From Xiphophorus maculatus (Eukaryota; Chordata; Actinopteri; Cyprinodontiformes; Poeciliidae), in the NCBI RefSeq assembly GCF_002775205.1, contig NC_036447.1, positions 6,312,501 to 6,376,500 of the forward strand: 64,000 nt of DNA, written 5' to 3'. The position numbers and the translations under genes were made by a program. Within the stretch, counting starts at the first letter, position 1. Each line of letters begins with the position of its first letter. The notes under the pieces are model-generated. The model searched no databases, was not told the DNA's origin, and worked only from the letters and a program-made list of their open reading frames with translations. Below, in pieces: positions 12,407 through 26,300 of the stretch.

Positions 12407-13103
12407 GTAAGTTAACACGACAGAACCATCCGTTCTGTCTGGAGCCGTCAGTTTTAGTAATAAACAGAGGCTTACCGAGCTGCAGACAGGAAGGCTGTCA
12501 ACGTCGCTAACGTTTATTTCACCCGATTATTCGGTGCAAAACTGTAATTCACGCTCTTCATTGCGCTTTTTATTTTTTACATTCACCGTTTTAAAACGGT
12601 AACGAACGTTGACCCGGTTTTAGCTTTGGATCAATGGCAGACTCTTCAATTAATTATTCATATTCTCACTATATGTATGTTCCAGGTAAGTTTAAGAGTC
12701 TGTTTAATAAAGTCGGGGCAGGCGGGAGGTGTGTGTTAATGGTTGTTGTGGATGTGTGGCCCAGTAAAGGTGTAGTAAATCTCAATCCGCCTCCGTTTAG
12801 TAGCTAATCTGTTTTGGATGGAGAGGTGGGCGGGGCTTGCAGGTAGCGCGCGCGCCCCTCTGTAGAAACGTCATCAGATTCTGACCGTTGATCCAGAACC
12901 AGAGCGCCATTTTCCAGCATTTATCAACTTCGTTTACCCCAATGTTGCGTTTATTTCCCCCGCCAGTTCAAATGCAGACGCCAATCGACTGCAGAGGTGT
13001 GGTGGACCGCAATAAAAGACTAACTGTTCCTATTTTATTTAACTAAAAAGGTTCTGCTAGCATGGTTTACAGCAGAATTTGTGACGACGATACAGTTCAA
13101 GCC

Positions 13104-14060
13104 ATAAATTTAAATGTACCCAAAGATGGGTCGAGTACCCCCCGCCCTCCCAAAATAAATTGTACATAAGTAAGAGTAGCACTACTTCAACTTTATATTT
13201 TTACTCAAGTAAAAGTAAAAACTGTTCAAGAAATTACTCCAGTAAAAAAAAAAAAAAGTTAAAATGCTACTCACGTACTAAGTAACTGCATATTAGGGCT
13301 TTCTAGGTAGAAAAAGACAATTTGAACTTGCTGTCTTTCAAAAAAGGAGTGAATTTCCACAAAAAAAACTCAGAAAGTTTGTAGAAAACACTTGAACATT
13401 TCTGAGTTTGAAAAGTCGAATATATGCTAGAAAAAAACCCCACAAAAACTTTGAGATTAATCTCAGAAAAGTTCAGACGTTTGAAAAGGACAAATTTCCA
13501 ACTTTTTTAAAGTTTGTTTTAAGGTTACTCATAGGAAATATTTTGACTTTTCAAACTGGAAAGTTTTTTAGAAAATTTTGGGGATTAATCTCAACATTTC
13601 TGAGTTTTCTTTTCTTGCAAATTTTCATCTTTTGTTACTCTTTTTGTTTCTATCTACAGTGGCCCTAATACGCCGCCGTAGAGTAATTGTTCAGAATATC
13701 TGATTTAATATTTAAAAATGATTTCATCAGACACAAAGATATCTCCAAATTTCGGTATTTTAAAGACTAAAACAAAAACATTATTTAAAAAATGATTAAA
13801 AAATAATAGATTCGGGCAGAAGCACTTTCTAAATCATAAAAAGAATATTTGAAACTAATAGTTAGTCTGTAATGCAAATATACTTTATGTCAGAAGAAGT
13901 ACTTCGAGTGCATGCATTTAGCTTTGTCCTCATTCAGTGAAGTTACAGGGAGTAGATTATGCAAAAATTTTAATGAAGTAGGAGTAGCAATACCTTATAA
14001 AAATATTGCTTAAGTAAAAGTAAAAAGTACATGATAGGTAAACTACTTCTAAAAGTTGTT
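13104..14060. repeat. ACTCAAGTAAAAG-type repeat with a nested second element
   Basis: The outer element spans about 13,104-13,290 and 13,680-14,050 and carries the recurrent motif ACTCAAGTAAAAGTAAAA and its variants (AAGTAAGAGTAGCACTACTT, TTAAGTAAAAGTAAAAAGTA). The same wording recurs at 31.7, 53.1-53.7, 55.3-55.7 and 61.3-61.6 kb. Between about 13,293 and 13,672 lies a different AT-rich element starting ATTAGGGCTTTCTAG and ending CTACAGTGGCCCTAATA, with repeats of GATTAATCTCA. A relative of the nested element is at 49.37-49.77 kb. All is in ccsap intron 1. Confidence 0.6.
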
Positions 14061-14567
14061 TTGTTTTGTGTTACACAAGAAACTTTTTTTCTCACTGTCA
14101 GAATATTAAATCAAACCAAATAGACCCATACCTGTTTGAATTTTAAGACCACAGCTCAAACTGAGTTTTTATTGTTTGACACAATAAAAATTTTAAATAA
14201 ATCAGCAAAAATATCAGGAGGAAAAGTCGGGTTCATCCTTAGGAACAGTTTCCAGATGCATAAAGGTGCATTGTTCATCTGTTCAATCAGTTATACTCAT
14301 GATGGGAATGTCCAACCATCTACCATCTCAGGAAGGAAACGGGTTCTGTGTCCCAGAGGTGTTTTGGTCCAAAATTTGCAAATGGACTCAGACCTCCATT
14401 TTTGGCGACATGTTTCATAGTTTGATGATAACACAGTGGAACTGTTTGACCATAATGACCTTCGTAAAATTTGTAGGAATAAAGGGGATATTTGGTAGCT
14501 CTGAGGTTTTTCCTTTTGTCTAAATTTTCAGGATTATTGCTTCCAAAAAGACTGGATACCAAGAACC

Positions 14568-16948
14568 ATGGTGACCAAGAAGGTCAGGACAGAATATATG
14601 AAGAAGTTCAGGGATCCCAAATGGGAGACGTTCTCTAAATGCTACGAGGATTCTCTGAAATACCGCCTGACCCGGCGAGTGATGGAGCATTCCCACAAGC
14701 CCTGGTTCTGGGAGAGCTGGGAGACCGCTTCCGACTCCAGCGGCTGGTCCACTCCGAGACTGACCAGAAACAAGGTTGCTCCTCTGTCACTGCCACCGCC
14801 GCCGCCACTGCCGCCTGTGTGCTCAGAGGTCAAACAGAAGCTGATGGAGGTGAAGACCAGTCTTGATTTGAAGCCAGAGGTCAAACAGACTGAAGAGGAA
14901 ACGGGAGAGACTCCTGTTGTAGACGTTGCACCAACAGCAGGTTAGGAAACTGATTGCTTATGATATTGACTGATTTATCTCTGTTCGGCTCGGCCTTTGG
15001 TAGTTTTTCTGTGTTACTCAAACTAGGAAGAACCAATAAGATATAACTTTGGATTTTCAGGCAGACACACACCCATTGCCCATTATGTTAGCTGTCGTAG
15101 TGTTTTGTACGTCCAGTTATGGAAACTAAGAAGAATACCTGCTGTAGTTTTAAAAATGTTTTAAATGTTGAGTGATCTTCGCTCCTTACTGGTTCAAGGT
15201 TGTTTAGTTTAAATGGAACCATTTTGTTTTAAGCCCTAAACCAAACAGTGGTACCAGCAATGTCTCTTCTAAGGCCTGCATTCAGTCTCCATGGTAACCA
15301 ACTGCTGTTCAGTGGAGCCACGCCTATTTTGGAAATTTCCTACTTATCTATCTACCATTCATCACCAAGGTCCTCCTTTATTTTTGAGTTTTACTTTAAT
15401 TCAAAGGTTTTCTCATGTTTATCTGAATCAGATATTTTAGAAAATGGCATAAACAGGCCTGGGGCAGTTTCAGCGTCCATACCTCCAGACACCAGCGGCC
15501 CCTCAGACGACACGGCGACAGACAACAGGCCCGACAGTTCGGATTCGTCTGACGAGAAGCCGGTGAACCCAGCGCCGCGACGACGCCACCGCTGTCGCAC
15601 CCCTCGCTCTGTGCCGGCGCAGCGGGACAGTTCCCTCGCAGGTAAACCAGCTGTGGTCCAAAAGCCACCGAGAGCCAAGAGCCAACCAGCAATAAGCAGC
15701 AAGGCGAACCGCAGACCGTCCAGCAGGATGGACTGGACTGAGAGACAACCAGAGGTAAACAGCACTTTTAAATAACCATACTTTAAGTTCTTTGTTTGTA
15801 TGTGTTTGTTTTATCTGAAAATTTGGTCTGTCACAATAACACATTTTTGTAGAGGATAAATTTTTCCTGAAGTTTTTGGGATAAACAATGATATTGTTGT
15901 TGTTTTGAGACAATTTTCAAGTAATATCAAAGTAATGATGGCATAATAATGCAAGAACATATTCTCAAAGATTAATTAACTTTAAATGCTAATGGACATT
16001 TAACACTGGAACTCAAAGACATATTAAATATTCAAAATACATTTTTAAAAAACAACAGAAACAACAAATATATTAATTATGAAGTTTTTATAAACAAATT
16101 GTCCTTGAAAAAATGGGGTGGTTGAGACCAAAACACCAGACTGAAGAATTTCATTGTCTAGTTTTTGGTAGAAAGAGAAAAACAATAAATCATGAAAATG
16201 GAAATTATTGATATCATTTTACTTTATCGTGCGGTTAATTGATTTATTGCGACAAGCCTACTGAAAATATAAATTTCCTTCCACTTCCCAAACATGGGCT
16301 GCTTTGTGCTTCACATAAAATCCCAGTAAAGTTGTTGAAGGTTTGATGTTGTAACGTGACACAATATGAATAGGCTTTATTTATTCATTTCTTTGCCTTT
16401 GGATTCTAAAGTTTGATATTTTGCACACTTTTTGAAACTTTAGTTATTTTATCTTTAAATCGTGTATTTACAGACTGAGTGTATCTCCAGTGTTTCCCAT
16501 CACACACAGTTAATGGTTAAGATGTGCAGTTCTGTGGTTCAGAACCTCACATCTGTGGCTATGAATGAACTCCACAGTATCACTCAGATTTGCTAATAAT
16601 GGTGCTCCAAAGTGTTGCTTCCTCTCAGCGATACTTTAGTAGAGTAAGTTTAAAGTCAGAGGACACCTGAGATCCGGAGCGTTGTCACCAAACTCCCTGC
16701 ACACATTAATAATAAAACACACACTGCAAACTTTCCATCAACGAAGCCCTCTGGCTTTTTCCTCTCAGAGCAACACGTCCGCCGCTGGCGTCCAGACGCA
16801 GCCCGACAGGCGCAGCTCCAATCTGGACCGTCGACGGGCCCGGTCGGCCGACCTGGAGAAGACGCGGCGGTCACAGCTAACGATGGCCGCAGCTGACGAC
16901 CGCTGGATGACAGAATACATGCGGTGCTTTTCTGCCCGGCTCAGGTAG
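14568..16948 (+). CDS. ccsap: Centriole, cilia and spindle-associated protein (CCSAP)
   Basis: CCSAP binds microtubules at centrioles, ciliary axonemes and the mitotic spindle. Coding exons: 14568-14940 (ATG chosen as the first in frame after the acceptor at 14,531), 15432-15754 and 16769-16948 (stop TAG). With these junctions the protein has 291 residues; the human protein has about 270. The N-terminus ([32 protein letters not shown]) and the C-terminus ([12 protein letters not shown]) match the two conserved ends of the family. The middle is proline-, serine- and arginine-rich and poorly conserved. An alternative in-frame acceptor at 15,471-15,473 would remove 14 residues, and the exon-2 donor GTTAGG is weak but frame-consistent. 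Teleosts can have two copies (a and b); which one this is cannot be told. Confidence 0.9.
15824..16262. repeat. MITE with CTGTCACAATAA / GCGACAAGCCTA ends
   Basis: Starts GGTCTGTCACAATAACAC and ends GGTTAATTGATTTATTGCGACAAGCC. The right end read on the other strand (GGCTTGTCGCAATAAATC) resembles the left, so the ends are inverted repeats. A second partial copy with GTTTTGA...CCATTTTCAAGTGATAT is at 60.2-60.35 kb. It is in ccsap intron 3, directly after the donor of exon 3. Confidence 0.65.
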
Positions 16949-17254
16949 AGGCCGGATCCATAAAGAACCCGTGTTTACCCAGCAGCAGACGAACATGAGG
17001 GGCTGCAGACTGTTCAGCTGACTGAGCAACAGGCTGGGCAGCAGGTTGACTCAAAGTGGTGAAGAAGTTGGCAGGAGAAACTAAATTATTCAAACCCCTG
17101 GCAAAATACCTAAAAGATACCTAAAGTTTCTTCTAACTGGAAGCAACGTTAGCAGAGTGTCCCTTCATCCTGAAATTCATTACTGGCAGGTCTTAAATTT
17201 TGTCATCCCAGGACTATTCAATCTCAATATATGCAGTTTGTTTTTCTTCAGTCA

Positions 17255-17260
17255 AATAAA
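17255..17260 (+). terminator. ccsap: Candidate ccsap polyadenylation signal
   Basis: AATAAA about 310 bp after the ccsap stop. Other hexamers occur much further downstream, so a longer 3' UTR is possible. Confidence 0.45.
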
Positions 17261-18813
17261 TGTTTGAGTTGGACAAACATTTTAATTCTATTCTGACTGT
17301 AGTTATTAAGGTTACCGCTAACTAGCTGCTAATAACCCTTACTAGCTTATTTTGCATCTTTAATGGAAAAGCGTATGTTTGTTTTCACCACTGGCTCACA
17401 ACCCATACGATGCCATGTAAAGTTTGTGCATAAAAAAAACTCGACACTACTACATTAAATATGCAACTTTCTTTTGTACATTTCTGTTCATAATGGTTAT
17501 TAAAATGTATTTAAAAGCCTTAAATTTGAGTTGTTGAAATCTACAGAAACCCAGATTAAGTTGTTTTTTACTTGAATCTGATAGAAAATCTCTGTATGGA
17601 GCTAAAAATTATGGAGCCCCTCACAACAGCAGAATCATCAAAACACCAGGGAAAGACAAGCAGAAAGCTGCTCAGCAACCAGAATGAGGGCTTGTAAATC
17701 AAGTCTTTCCTGTTAATCTTGGAGAAGATTATGAATAATTTTGAAACGCAATTTTTAGTAAAACAAAATAAAAGCAGATCAATATCTGTGCATCTGAAAT
17801 CTCCTGTCATCAGTGTATCTAAACATTATTAATAATAGTTAAAAAGATGATGTTTGCCAACAATTATTCAGCATAACCCTGCTTGCTTCTTCACTTCAGA
17901 GGCAGCTGAGGTGTAACGTTGCATCAGTGAATCTCTGCTGCTGAGGATAAAACACTAGAGACGTTTTCACCTGCAGAAAACAGAAATACTCCTGTGGTGT
18001 AGAAAAGTAAGAAATGAAAAGATCTCCGTGTCTGAATCTCGTTTTTGGAGCTAAGCGGAAACAGAAGTCAGTAATCTGCAGATGCTTTCATATCCTGTGT
18101 GGTTTTGCCTCGATGGCAGGGATTCAGTGAGCGCTACGCTGCCCCGTCTGCACTGCGTCTGTGTGAGCCGTGAACAAGGATCTGGGATTACAGAGAAGCT
18201 TTTTTTAACCAGTACAGACTTTAAGAAAGTGCTAACATGCTACTGTCTGAATGTGCAGGATCTCATTTCTCCAACCGCTGTACTTTAAATGAGCTTATAA
18301 AAAGTCGTTCTTGTTTTGTTTTACTTCAACTTTTCTCTCACTCAAAGGCAGCTGAGCTTTTCCAACTCTGAGGAAAAGAGAGGCGCAAATTAGAATATTT
18401 TTGATATCTGGTTTGTATTTTGGGAATAAGGACTTCTAGTTTAGAGGTTAATAAAGAACAGATAAATATAACATATCATCTAAATTCAGTATTGTAGTCT
18501 AACAGAAGATATATTTACGGTACGCTGGCCTTATTATAGTTGCTAAATGAACCTCACTTTATTTAAAACTGGAGATAAACTGTGGAGGTGGGCGGGTTTT
18601 ATTTAGGTAAGATGCATCAGAAGGGGACGTAATGTAACAGTTGATTAAATAATGCTTTATTTATCTGAAAGGGAAATTTAAATGATGTAACAAAATATCA
18701 TCCGAGTTTCTACAAAGTCATTGTGGGTGGTGATGCTGTGAGCAGGAAGGATCTCAGGTAGCAGTCAGTCTTCCAACACATCTGAAGACGCTTCTGACTG
18801 AAGACTGTTCATG

Positions 18814-18816
<3 letters not shown>

Positions 18817-18877
<61 letters not shown>

Positions 18878-19200
18878 TATTTGTATAGCACCTTTTTAAA
18901 CAAATGTTAAAGTGCTTTACATTTAAAATATAAATGAAAACGTCATAAATGACACAAAAAGTATACCAAATCAATTAAAATACATGACAGTGAAATAATA
19001 AAAATACAAAAGCAATCCAAATATTAGAAGCCTTACTGTAAAAGTACGTCTTAACTAATTTTAACAAATGATTTAAAAGAAGACAAAGAGGTCTGTCAGA
19101 TATTTAGAAGGACAAACTGGGAGGGATTACATAACTGTCATGACTTGCTAACTGCTCAATATCCAGGCAGAAGAGACGATATTCAACAGTAAAATGTCCT
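18817..19200. repeat. (AAT)n microsatellite followed by LINE-like tail
   Basis: About 19 AAT units (18,817-18,873) run into ACTTTATTTGTATAGCACC...AAAGTGCTTTACA, wording seen at the 3' ends of abundant teleost non-LTR elements. The following 300 bp look like the body of the same fragment read on the minus strand. A poly-leucine frame on the minus strand is only the translated microsatellite. Confidence 0.6.
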
Positions 19201-22054
19201 GGCCGACACCATCAGTTATTGACAAGCACTGATAATCCACCTCATTTACTTTTGCCATTCCATTTTAATCGGCTAGAGAGACGTTTGAACTTCTCTTCCT
19301 TCTCTCTTCTTTTAACTCCTCTTGGATTTGGGGTCATAGTTCATGCACTACTTAAGCTTTTGAGAAGCTTATTAGCTGCTCCCAGTTGTAAAAAATATAT
19401 ATATAATAATAATACCTTGTTGCGATGATTACGCATTATAACAACTGTCTGAAAATGAAAAGCTAAGAGCAAAAAAAGTCCTTCCAGCTGCACAGCATCT
19501 AAAGCCAGGCATGCAACGCCTAACAACCTCCCACCCCCCCTTTACACAAAAAAGACGAACAAATATCTACAAAATTAACAAAATGAGATTAAAAGGGATT
19601 ATAAATTTGAACATTTTCCTAAATTTAACAGGAGTAAATCTCACAAAGAAAACCTATCATCTGGAAACCTGTGAAATTTTTTGTCACATCTTTAAGATAT
19701 TTTATTCTTCTTTAGTTCAAAAGAGAAGGGGAAAAGATGGATCATTGCTACCTTTCTTTCTTTATATTGACATCCAAATGAATTATTTTTATTTCTCGTG
19801 TTAAGATACCAGGATGTGCATTTGGTGTTGTAGTGAAGGAATAATTTGGGTAACATCTCAATGTTGTTTGGATTTAGTTGCTGTCTAACTGTGGATTGTA
19901 AACACGCATTGATGTCATTGTTGCATCTCCCCACTTTGAGGGCTAATGGTCATTATGCACCATTTTATTCAGCAAACATCCTTCTAAAAATCTGAATGCT
20001 TTTAAATTGAATATGAATGTTTGTTGATTTCACACTTGCTAATTTTTCTATATTTACGTGAATGTTTTTATAACACTGTGGAGAACCTCTGCTTCATGCT
20101 GAACTTTAGTATTTCATATGATTAAGTGTCTTATTTCTAAGAAACTGTTATTATTGATCATGCTGTGCTGGTTTTTCGTGTCTCTCTTACCAAGACCAAA
20201 AAAAGACAATTATCACACATTTATGAATTAAAAATTATGTTTAGTATTTTTGATGTTAGATTATTTAAATGAATGTGACCAATAAAATAGCAGGTTCAGA
20301 GGCAGTCATGCATCCCACCTAAGGAGCATGTAGCAGTTAAGCTAACATGCGATATTGCTTCATCGGCATGCATGGTGTGTCCGGTGCCTTGCTTAAGTAT
20401 TCACACCCTTTAAACTTGGTTAGTTTGTTACAGCCGACAACTTTGGTGTATTTTATTTGTGCTACCACGCGGATATGCTTTGATCTAAATAATTTCATTG
20501 TAGCCTTGGCTACTTGTTTACAACATAATATCCTATTAAAATACATCGAAATGAAACAAAAGTCGAGGTATGGATACTTTTGCATCGGACTGTTTATACA
20601 GTGACTGACAATCAGTTTGTGGGTAAAACATGTTAACCATTAACAGTGGTAGGCGCCGCTAACTAAAACATATTTAGCACTAATCATAAATATTAGCTTT
20701 GCTAACGCACTACACCACCATGCTAAAGTGCTAAGTAGAATTGATATTGATCTGCCCTTGAAAGACTACAATCCTCAAGCCCAAATTTAATCTTAACACA
20801 ATTTACATGTTCTGTAACGTCCTTAGACACTGTATTTGTTTATATCTTGTTCTCTTTGTCCGCATTTTATTGTGGGGGCGGGAAACAGAGAGGGAGACCT
20901 TGAGGGCATGAAACGGAAATGAAGCGCAAACTGTCATCACTCACTTCAAAATAAGAGCATGGTTATAAACGTCTACCTACTTAAAGAATTCTTAACGGTT
21001 GATAACCAAACCACAACTTCGACACAGATAAAATGTTTTCAAGTGAAAGTTTACAAAACAGCCAAGTAAACTAACACTGTGGAATTTATCTAGAAAAAAT
21101 ATTTTAAGGGAATCTAACTGCTCTAAATATTTTAAAAGTTATCAAAAGCGATAAAGTATAGCTAAAAATTAGCTGTGCTGTTAGCAGGCTAGCAGAAGTG
21201 TGCCCACCACAAGTAGCTCCTGCTAAGAAATCTAAATTTGTTCCTTACGTGACACTCTGTAAGTCCTGGTAAAATCACTGTGGTCTTTGTGTCTGTATGT
21301 ATTTCATTTGTTTAGTGTTTCTATGTTTAGACAATCACAAGATGGTATCTGAGACGTTACTAAGTGGAACAATTTTTTTTATTATAAATTAAAGAGTCTT
21401 TATGCGTAGGGATGGTTGCTGTGGATTTTGACAGTGCTTTGTGGGATTTTTGTGATAAGTGATGATTAAAAAAATTGTCCCCATAAATAAGATGCCGGTT
21501 AAAGAAATGTACTTTTATCACTGAATTGCACACAATAACTGATTATAGTTTTGAATTGGATATTTATCAATGTTCTCATGAAAAATAAAAAATGGACAAA
21601 ATGGTTAAATTAACAATCCTGACAATACTGAGTTTTTTTTGTAAGATTGCTAGAACTTATCATCCTAAGAAATTTTTCTTGATAGCGACATGAAATAAAT
21701 TCACCCCGATTCATTCGACTCTCAAATTTCAGTGGTTGTGCTGGAAAACGTGATTCAGTTCAGGATTATTGATGGTAGATATTTTGAATGTTATGCATCC
21801 AAATATTTTATCATTTTACTTCCACTGATGTTTGACTTGATGCTCTATGTATTTGTATTAAAAACATGCACATATTTCCATTCACTTATTATTGCTGTGA
21901 ATAAAGGATTTGAATAAAATCAGATGTTTTATATGTGTAATTTAAGGTCATTTCTATATCAGATTTTAATTTAGATTATTTCCACATTTACTCATTTCTG
22001 CAAACATTTGACTAATTTTGTTTATTTTCAATCTGAGACAACACTATCTGTAAA

Positions 22055-22545
22055 TTGTGAATGTTACAGCTAGGAATTAGTGATCAGGCCCAAAATATGG
22101 GTGTAATAATGAACTTAGCTCTGAACCTTTAGAGCCACATAAAGACAATTACAAAGTCGGCCTTCCATCACCTGACGAAAATTTCTACAATTAAAGGTCT
22201 AATGTCAAAGTAAGCTCCAGGGAAACACGTGAATGCGTTCATCTTTAGTCACATTGATTACTGCAATAATGTCTTCACAGGTCTGTCTAAAAAAAAATAA
22301 ATAAAATTGGCTGATTCAGAATGTTGAACAAACTTCCAGAAAACCATTTAAATCTAGACTAAAAAACTTCCTGATTAAAGTTGTTTTTAATAACTGGAAC
22401 ATTGAAAATATTATTCTTGATGGCATTAAGCAAAAATATGTTTGTTGCTACATAATTGGTTATTGTGTTACATTTTTATCATGTAAAACACTGACCGGCC
22501 TTGTTGCTGAAATGTTCTGTACTAATAAACTTGACTGGACCTGTT
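22055..22545 (+). mobile_element. L2-like LINE, 3' end
   Basis: Degenerate end of a non-LTR retrotransposon: GATCAGGCCCAAAATATGG, ACAATTACAAAGTC, CTTCCATCACCTGA, CATTGATTACTGCAATAATG (the translated trace reads like the reverse-transcriptase ...DYCN... region) and GTTGAACAAACTTCCAGAAA. It ends ACTAATAAACTTGACTGGACC, a typical 3' end of this class. It is more complete than the related pieces at 0.5, 34.7 and 38.6 kb. No open frame remains. Confidence 0.75.
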
Positions 22546-23177
22546 AATCTGACAATCAGAAGAAAATGATGGAAGGATGGGTTTCCATGCATTTAAAAAG
22601 CAGAGGACTGAGCACACATTCCTGAGGGATCCCAGAGTCCAGCATGTTTAATCTAATGCAGACCACGTAAAATTAAATATTCTCTTCTGTTGACACAACT
22701 GCACTCCAGTGCAACCAGTGTACTAAAGCAATCAATTATCAATAGGCAAGTTTTATTTTTAGGAACATGATTCCCGGTATTAGGGTGGGGCTGCACACCA
22801 TTACTGAAATACATGTTATAGAAACAAGTACCATTAAATTTAGCCATAAAATCTGAGGTCCGTTTGATCCACTCCTGTTATGTAGTTTTAAAAAAATACT
22901 GAAATCAAGTTGCAGTTTTCCAGGCTGCATATGTTCAACCTCCATGTTTAGTCACACATGATTTTTGTTTTTACTAAGTTTGCCAGGACAAAGCCAGTTT
23001 TGCTCCTTTGGTCCTCGTCTGTGTGAACACTTCGGTTTCTGCAGCTCAGTCCGGCCGCTCTCGGCCTCCTTTAATCCAATCAGGTTAGAGCCTGAGCTAA
23101 TTCAGCGGACAGAAATAGATCCAGCTCTGAAGGGGAACCCAGAAAAATGAATAAAACACTTCATGTCTGTAAATCTA

Positions 23178-23183
23178 TTTATT
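23178..23183 (-). terminator. cdc6: cdc6 polyadenylation signal
   Basis: AATAAA on the minus strand (TTTATT on plus), about 180 bp past the cdc6 stop codon. Confidence 0.7.
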
Positions 23184-23364
23184 TACAGCACAAAAAAACA
23201 AATACAGAACATTAAAAAAAAAATCAATGACTACAACTCAAAATAACTGAGCAGTCATCTAAAAAAAAAAAAAAGTACTAGCGTTTCATTTTTAAAGGAA
23301 ACATCTTTAAAATCATTTAAAAAAGTAAAACATAATTTAAAATAACTTTATAATTGATGAGGTA

Positions 23365-26300
23365 TCATGAGGGAAGCCCTGCAGCCAGGATGCTGCCCAG
23401 AAGCGTTCGGTCCTTCAGAGCGTTTTCTACGTCTTTTTCGTCAATTTTCAGGAACACCTGAGATAAAACAAACAAACAAACAAAGAGTTCAGTAATAATA
23501 ACAAACATAAAAGCAAACCAGCTCACCAAATGTGATCTGACAGTTTATAGCACAAACTCACTTTCTAGGACATGAAAAGACTAAATTCTTGGAACACAGG
23601 GAGATTTTTTTATTTTTTTTTTAGTATCAAAATCAGAAAGATGTACTTGTACATAGTGACATTTGATTAAACAATCACAATTATAGATGCCACTTTTGAC
23701 AGATTTTACACATTTCAAAATAAATGAACTAAAACCTGTATATTTTACAAAAATATACAGGTTTTGTGTTTTTCTGCCACACGGTAAAAATTTAGATATT
23801 TTCCTATGAATGTTTTCTAAAAACACAAATGCTGTGAAAGGGAGCCCAAAACTTTTTTCCCAATCCAACGTGTTCAAAAATAAACCCGCCCAATCTGGCA
23901 ACGCTGCGCTGAAACTCTTCTTGGGTTGCTAGGGAACAGGACTGGGCTCAGCCAGGGTTGCTAGGTAACAGACCCCCTGAAAGCGCCTTAATGTGCAGAA
24001 GGTTTTTGAAGCGGCTCAATTTCCAGACACCAAAACACAAACTTACTGACAAAAACTCGCTGGGTGTTTTTTTTAATCAAGCGCTTGGGAATTTTTTTTC
24101 ATTTGTTTTTAGAAACAATAGAAACCCAAATGGAAGTACAAAAACATCCAAAATGTGAATTTTGTACAATGCATCCACTTTAATCATATTCTAAGGCTCC
24201 TTTAAATAACATTTGATTGTTGTTGTTCAGAGAGTTTTGCACCTTAGTGAGACGACCCTCTTTGGCCTTCTTCAAAGCGAAGATTCCCCGACTCTCCAGC
24301 AGTTCGCACAGCGCCAAACACTCGCCCTGCCCGACTCCAGACACCTGCCTCTGGGCGCACAGGCGGCTGTAAACCTCATGGAGCTGAAACGCAAAGCAGG
24401 GTCATTTAAAACTCATCACAATTAGACTGCAGAAGCTCACCAGAGATGTTAGGAGGAGAAGAAAGTAAAGCTGGAAGCAGTGGGCGGTGCATTTAGTAGA
24501 TCCTTTTAATTACATCACACTGAATTAAAGCTGCTGTGTGTAACTTTCATAATGTTTATATTTTTATACATTTGTTAAAACTGTCAGCATGTCGTCACAG
24601 TTTGCTGTGAGATAGATAATCTGTGAAAAGATTCATCTCCACCTTCTCCCTGAGCTTCTATTGCCATCTGAAGAAATGCATGGCTCCTGTAAAAAACCAA
24701 CCAATCAGAGCCTGGAGGAGGGTCTTAGCGCTGTCAATCATCCACATGTACTCGCTGCTAAATGTGCTAGTGGTGAAGAAACAACTTCCATTGTAGGGAA
24801 ACCATTTTCTGACATCATTGATTAATTATGACAGCGTTTTCTAAGACAAAACTAACTTAGAAGTAACTTTTCAGCAAGATATAGAAGATTGCCAGTTATT
24901 TCTGTTATATTTTCCCATATAAGTGAAATTATCTGCCAGTGAAACTAGAACTTTTTCATCAATATTAAGGAATTATTGACGTAAAACAATCTCCTATCTT
25001 ACTTCAAGTATACCAAGATATTAGCTCTAAAAAAGTACGGTTTGATAAGATTTTGTATTTTTGCAGTGTAACACTTTGCATTTCAATTAGCCTCAGTATC
25101 TTTTAGCCTGATGACCTTGAATCATGCTCGTAGGTTCTCCATCTTACCTTCCCCAGGTTCGTCTCTTTGCTCTTCCCTTTGCGGATGAGCAGCAGGAGGC
25201 AGCAAACCAGCAGCTTCTGCTGCAGAGGGAAACTCTCTCCCTCCGAACCGCCGCTCTGCGCCGCCATGCGGTCGCCGTAAACCTCTGACAATACCTTCGC
25301 CACCTGAGGGAGGCCGACCAAAGATGCTGCAGACAGACAGCCAAACTCAGTTTCAGTCACAATTATTTTAGTAATTGATTACTCTCACGATTAATCAGAT
25401 TAAAATAATTGCCACTTGCGCCATTTTTGTACAATATTTTTTAAAAAAAAACCATTAGAAGATGCAAAGAGCAATTAAATTCCACTTTAAATAAGATAAA
25501 CATTTTAATGCCTAAAATGCAGCAACATCTGGAGTTCTGGGAATAAAATATTTACAGACAGAAAGGTTTTTTTCATCTTAAATGTGTAATCCATATTTTT
25601 TGTACAGTGTTGGCTTAATTACAGCTCTGAGTGTGTTGTTCTTTCAGCAAATCACCTTTTTTCCAGTCTGCATACTCCAGTTAAAGATCAATCAGTTACT
25701 AAATAAGTTGACGAATATTTGAACAATCAATTAATCACGATTATTCACAAATAATCTGATAATTTCAGCTGCAGGTGGTTACAAAGTTTACTCTGATGAC
25801 CCCAGGTGACCTTACCTTTAGCGGAGGCCTTCTGTCTTTCATCAGCTTCTGCGATCTCGACCGCTCTCCTGGAAAGACACAGCGTTACATCAGCCATTTT
25901 CTCTGGTGTTCCAGACTCGGGTCATCATTAACGATTTTTACCTGCAGATGTCAAGAGCCTTTCTGGCGTCTCCGGACACAGCCGATACCTTCCTGGCACA
26001 GAACTGAACAGCCGAGGCGTCCAGCAGACCCTCAGCCGAAACCTTCAGAACCAAAGCAGAACTCTAGTTAGACGAGCCGAGAGATGGAGAGACGCTGGTG
26101 ATACCAACAGAACCGGACCAACCTTCGACAGTCTGTCCTGTATGATGGCGCTCAGCTCCTGTCGGCTGTAGGGAGGGAAGTGCAGCAGCAGGGGGCGACA
26201 GTGAGTCTGAGCCTGCAGTCTGGGCAGGATGCGATCCGTCAGGTCCAAAGAGTTGGCAATGCCTGCAGGAAGACATGAAGTCAGTGTGAAGATCACATGG

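Larger units (their letters stand above)
16949..23177. other. Intergenic tract between ccsap and cdc6 (tail to tail)
   Basis: No further gene was recognised. Contents: possible ccsap 3' UTR to about 17.3 kb; an AAT microsatellite with LINE-like tail at 18.8-19.2 kb; a degenerate repeat at 20.37-20.62 kb (CTTGCTTAAGTATTCACACCC...); an L2-like LINE at 22.05-22.55 kb; and otherwise AT-rich sequence. Open frames here are short and unlike known proteins. Confidence 0.6.

Noticed and set aside
15391-15913. Minus-strand frames over ccsap exon 3
   Set aside because: They are antisense of a real exon with matching splice sites and reading frame on plus.
18765-18974. Minus-strand frame with a run of about 20 leucines
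   Set aside because: It is the translation of the AAT microsatellite.
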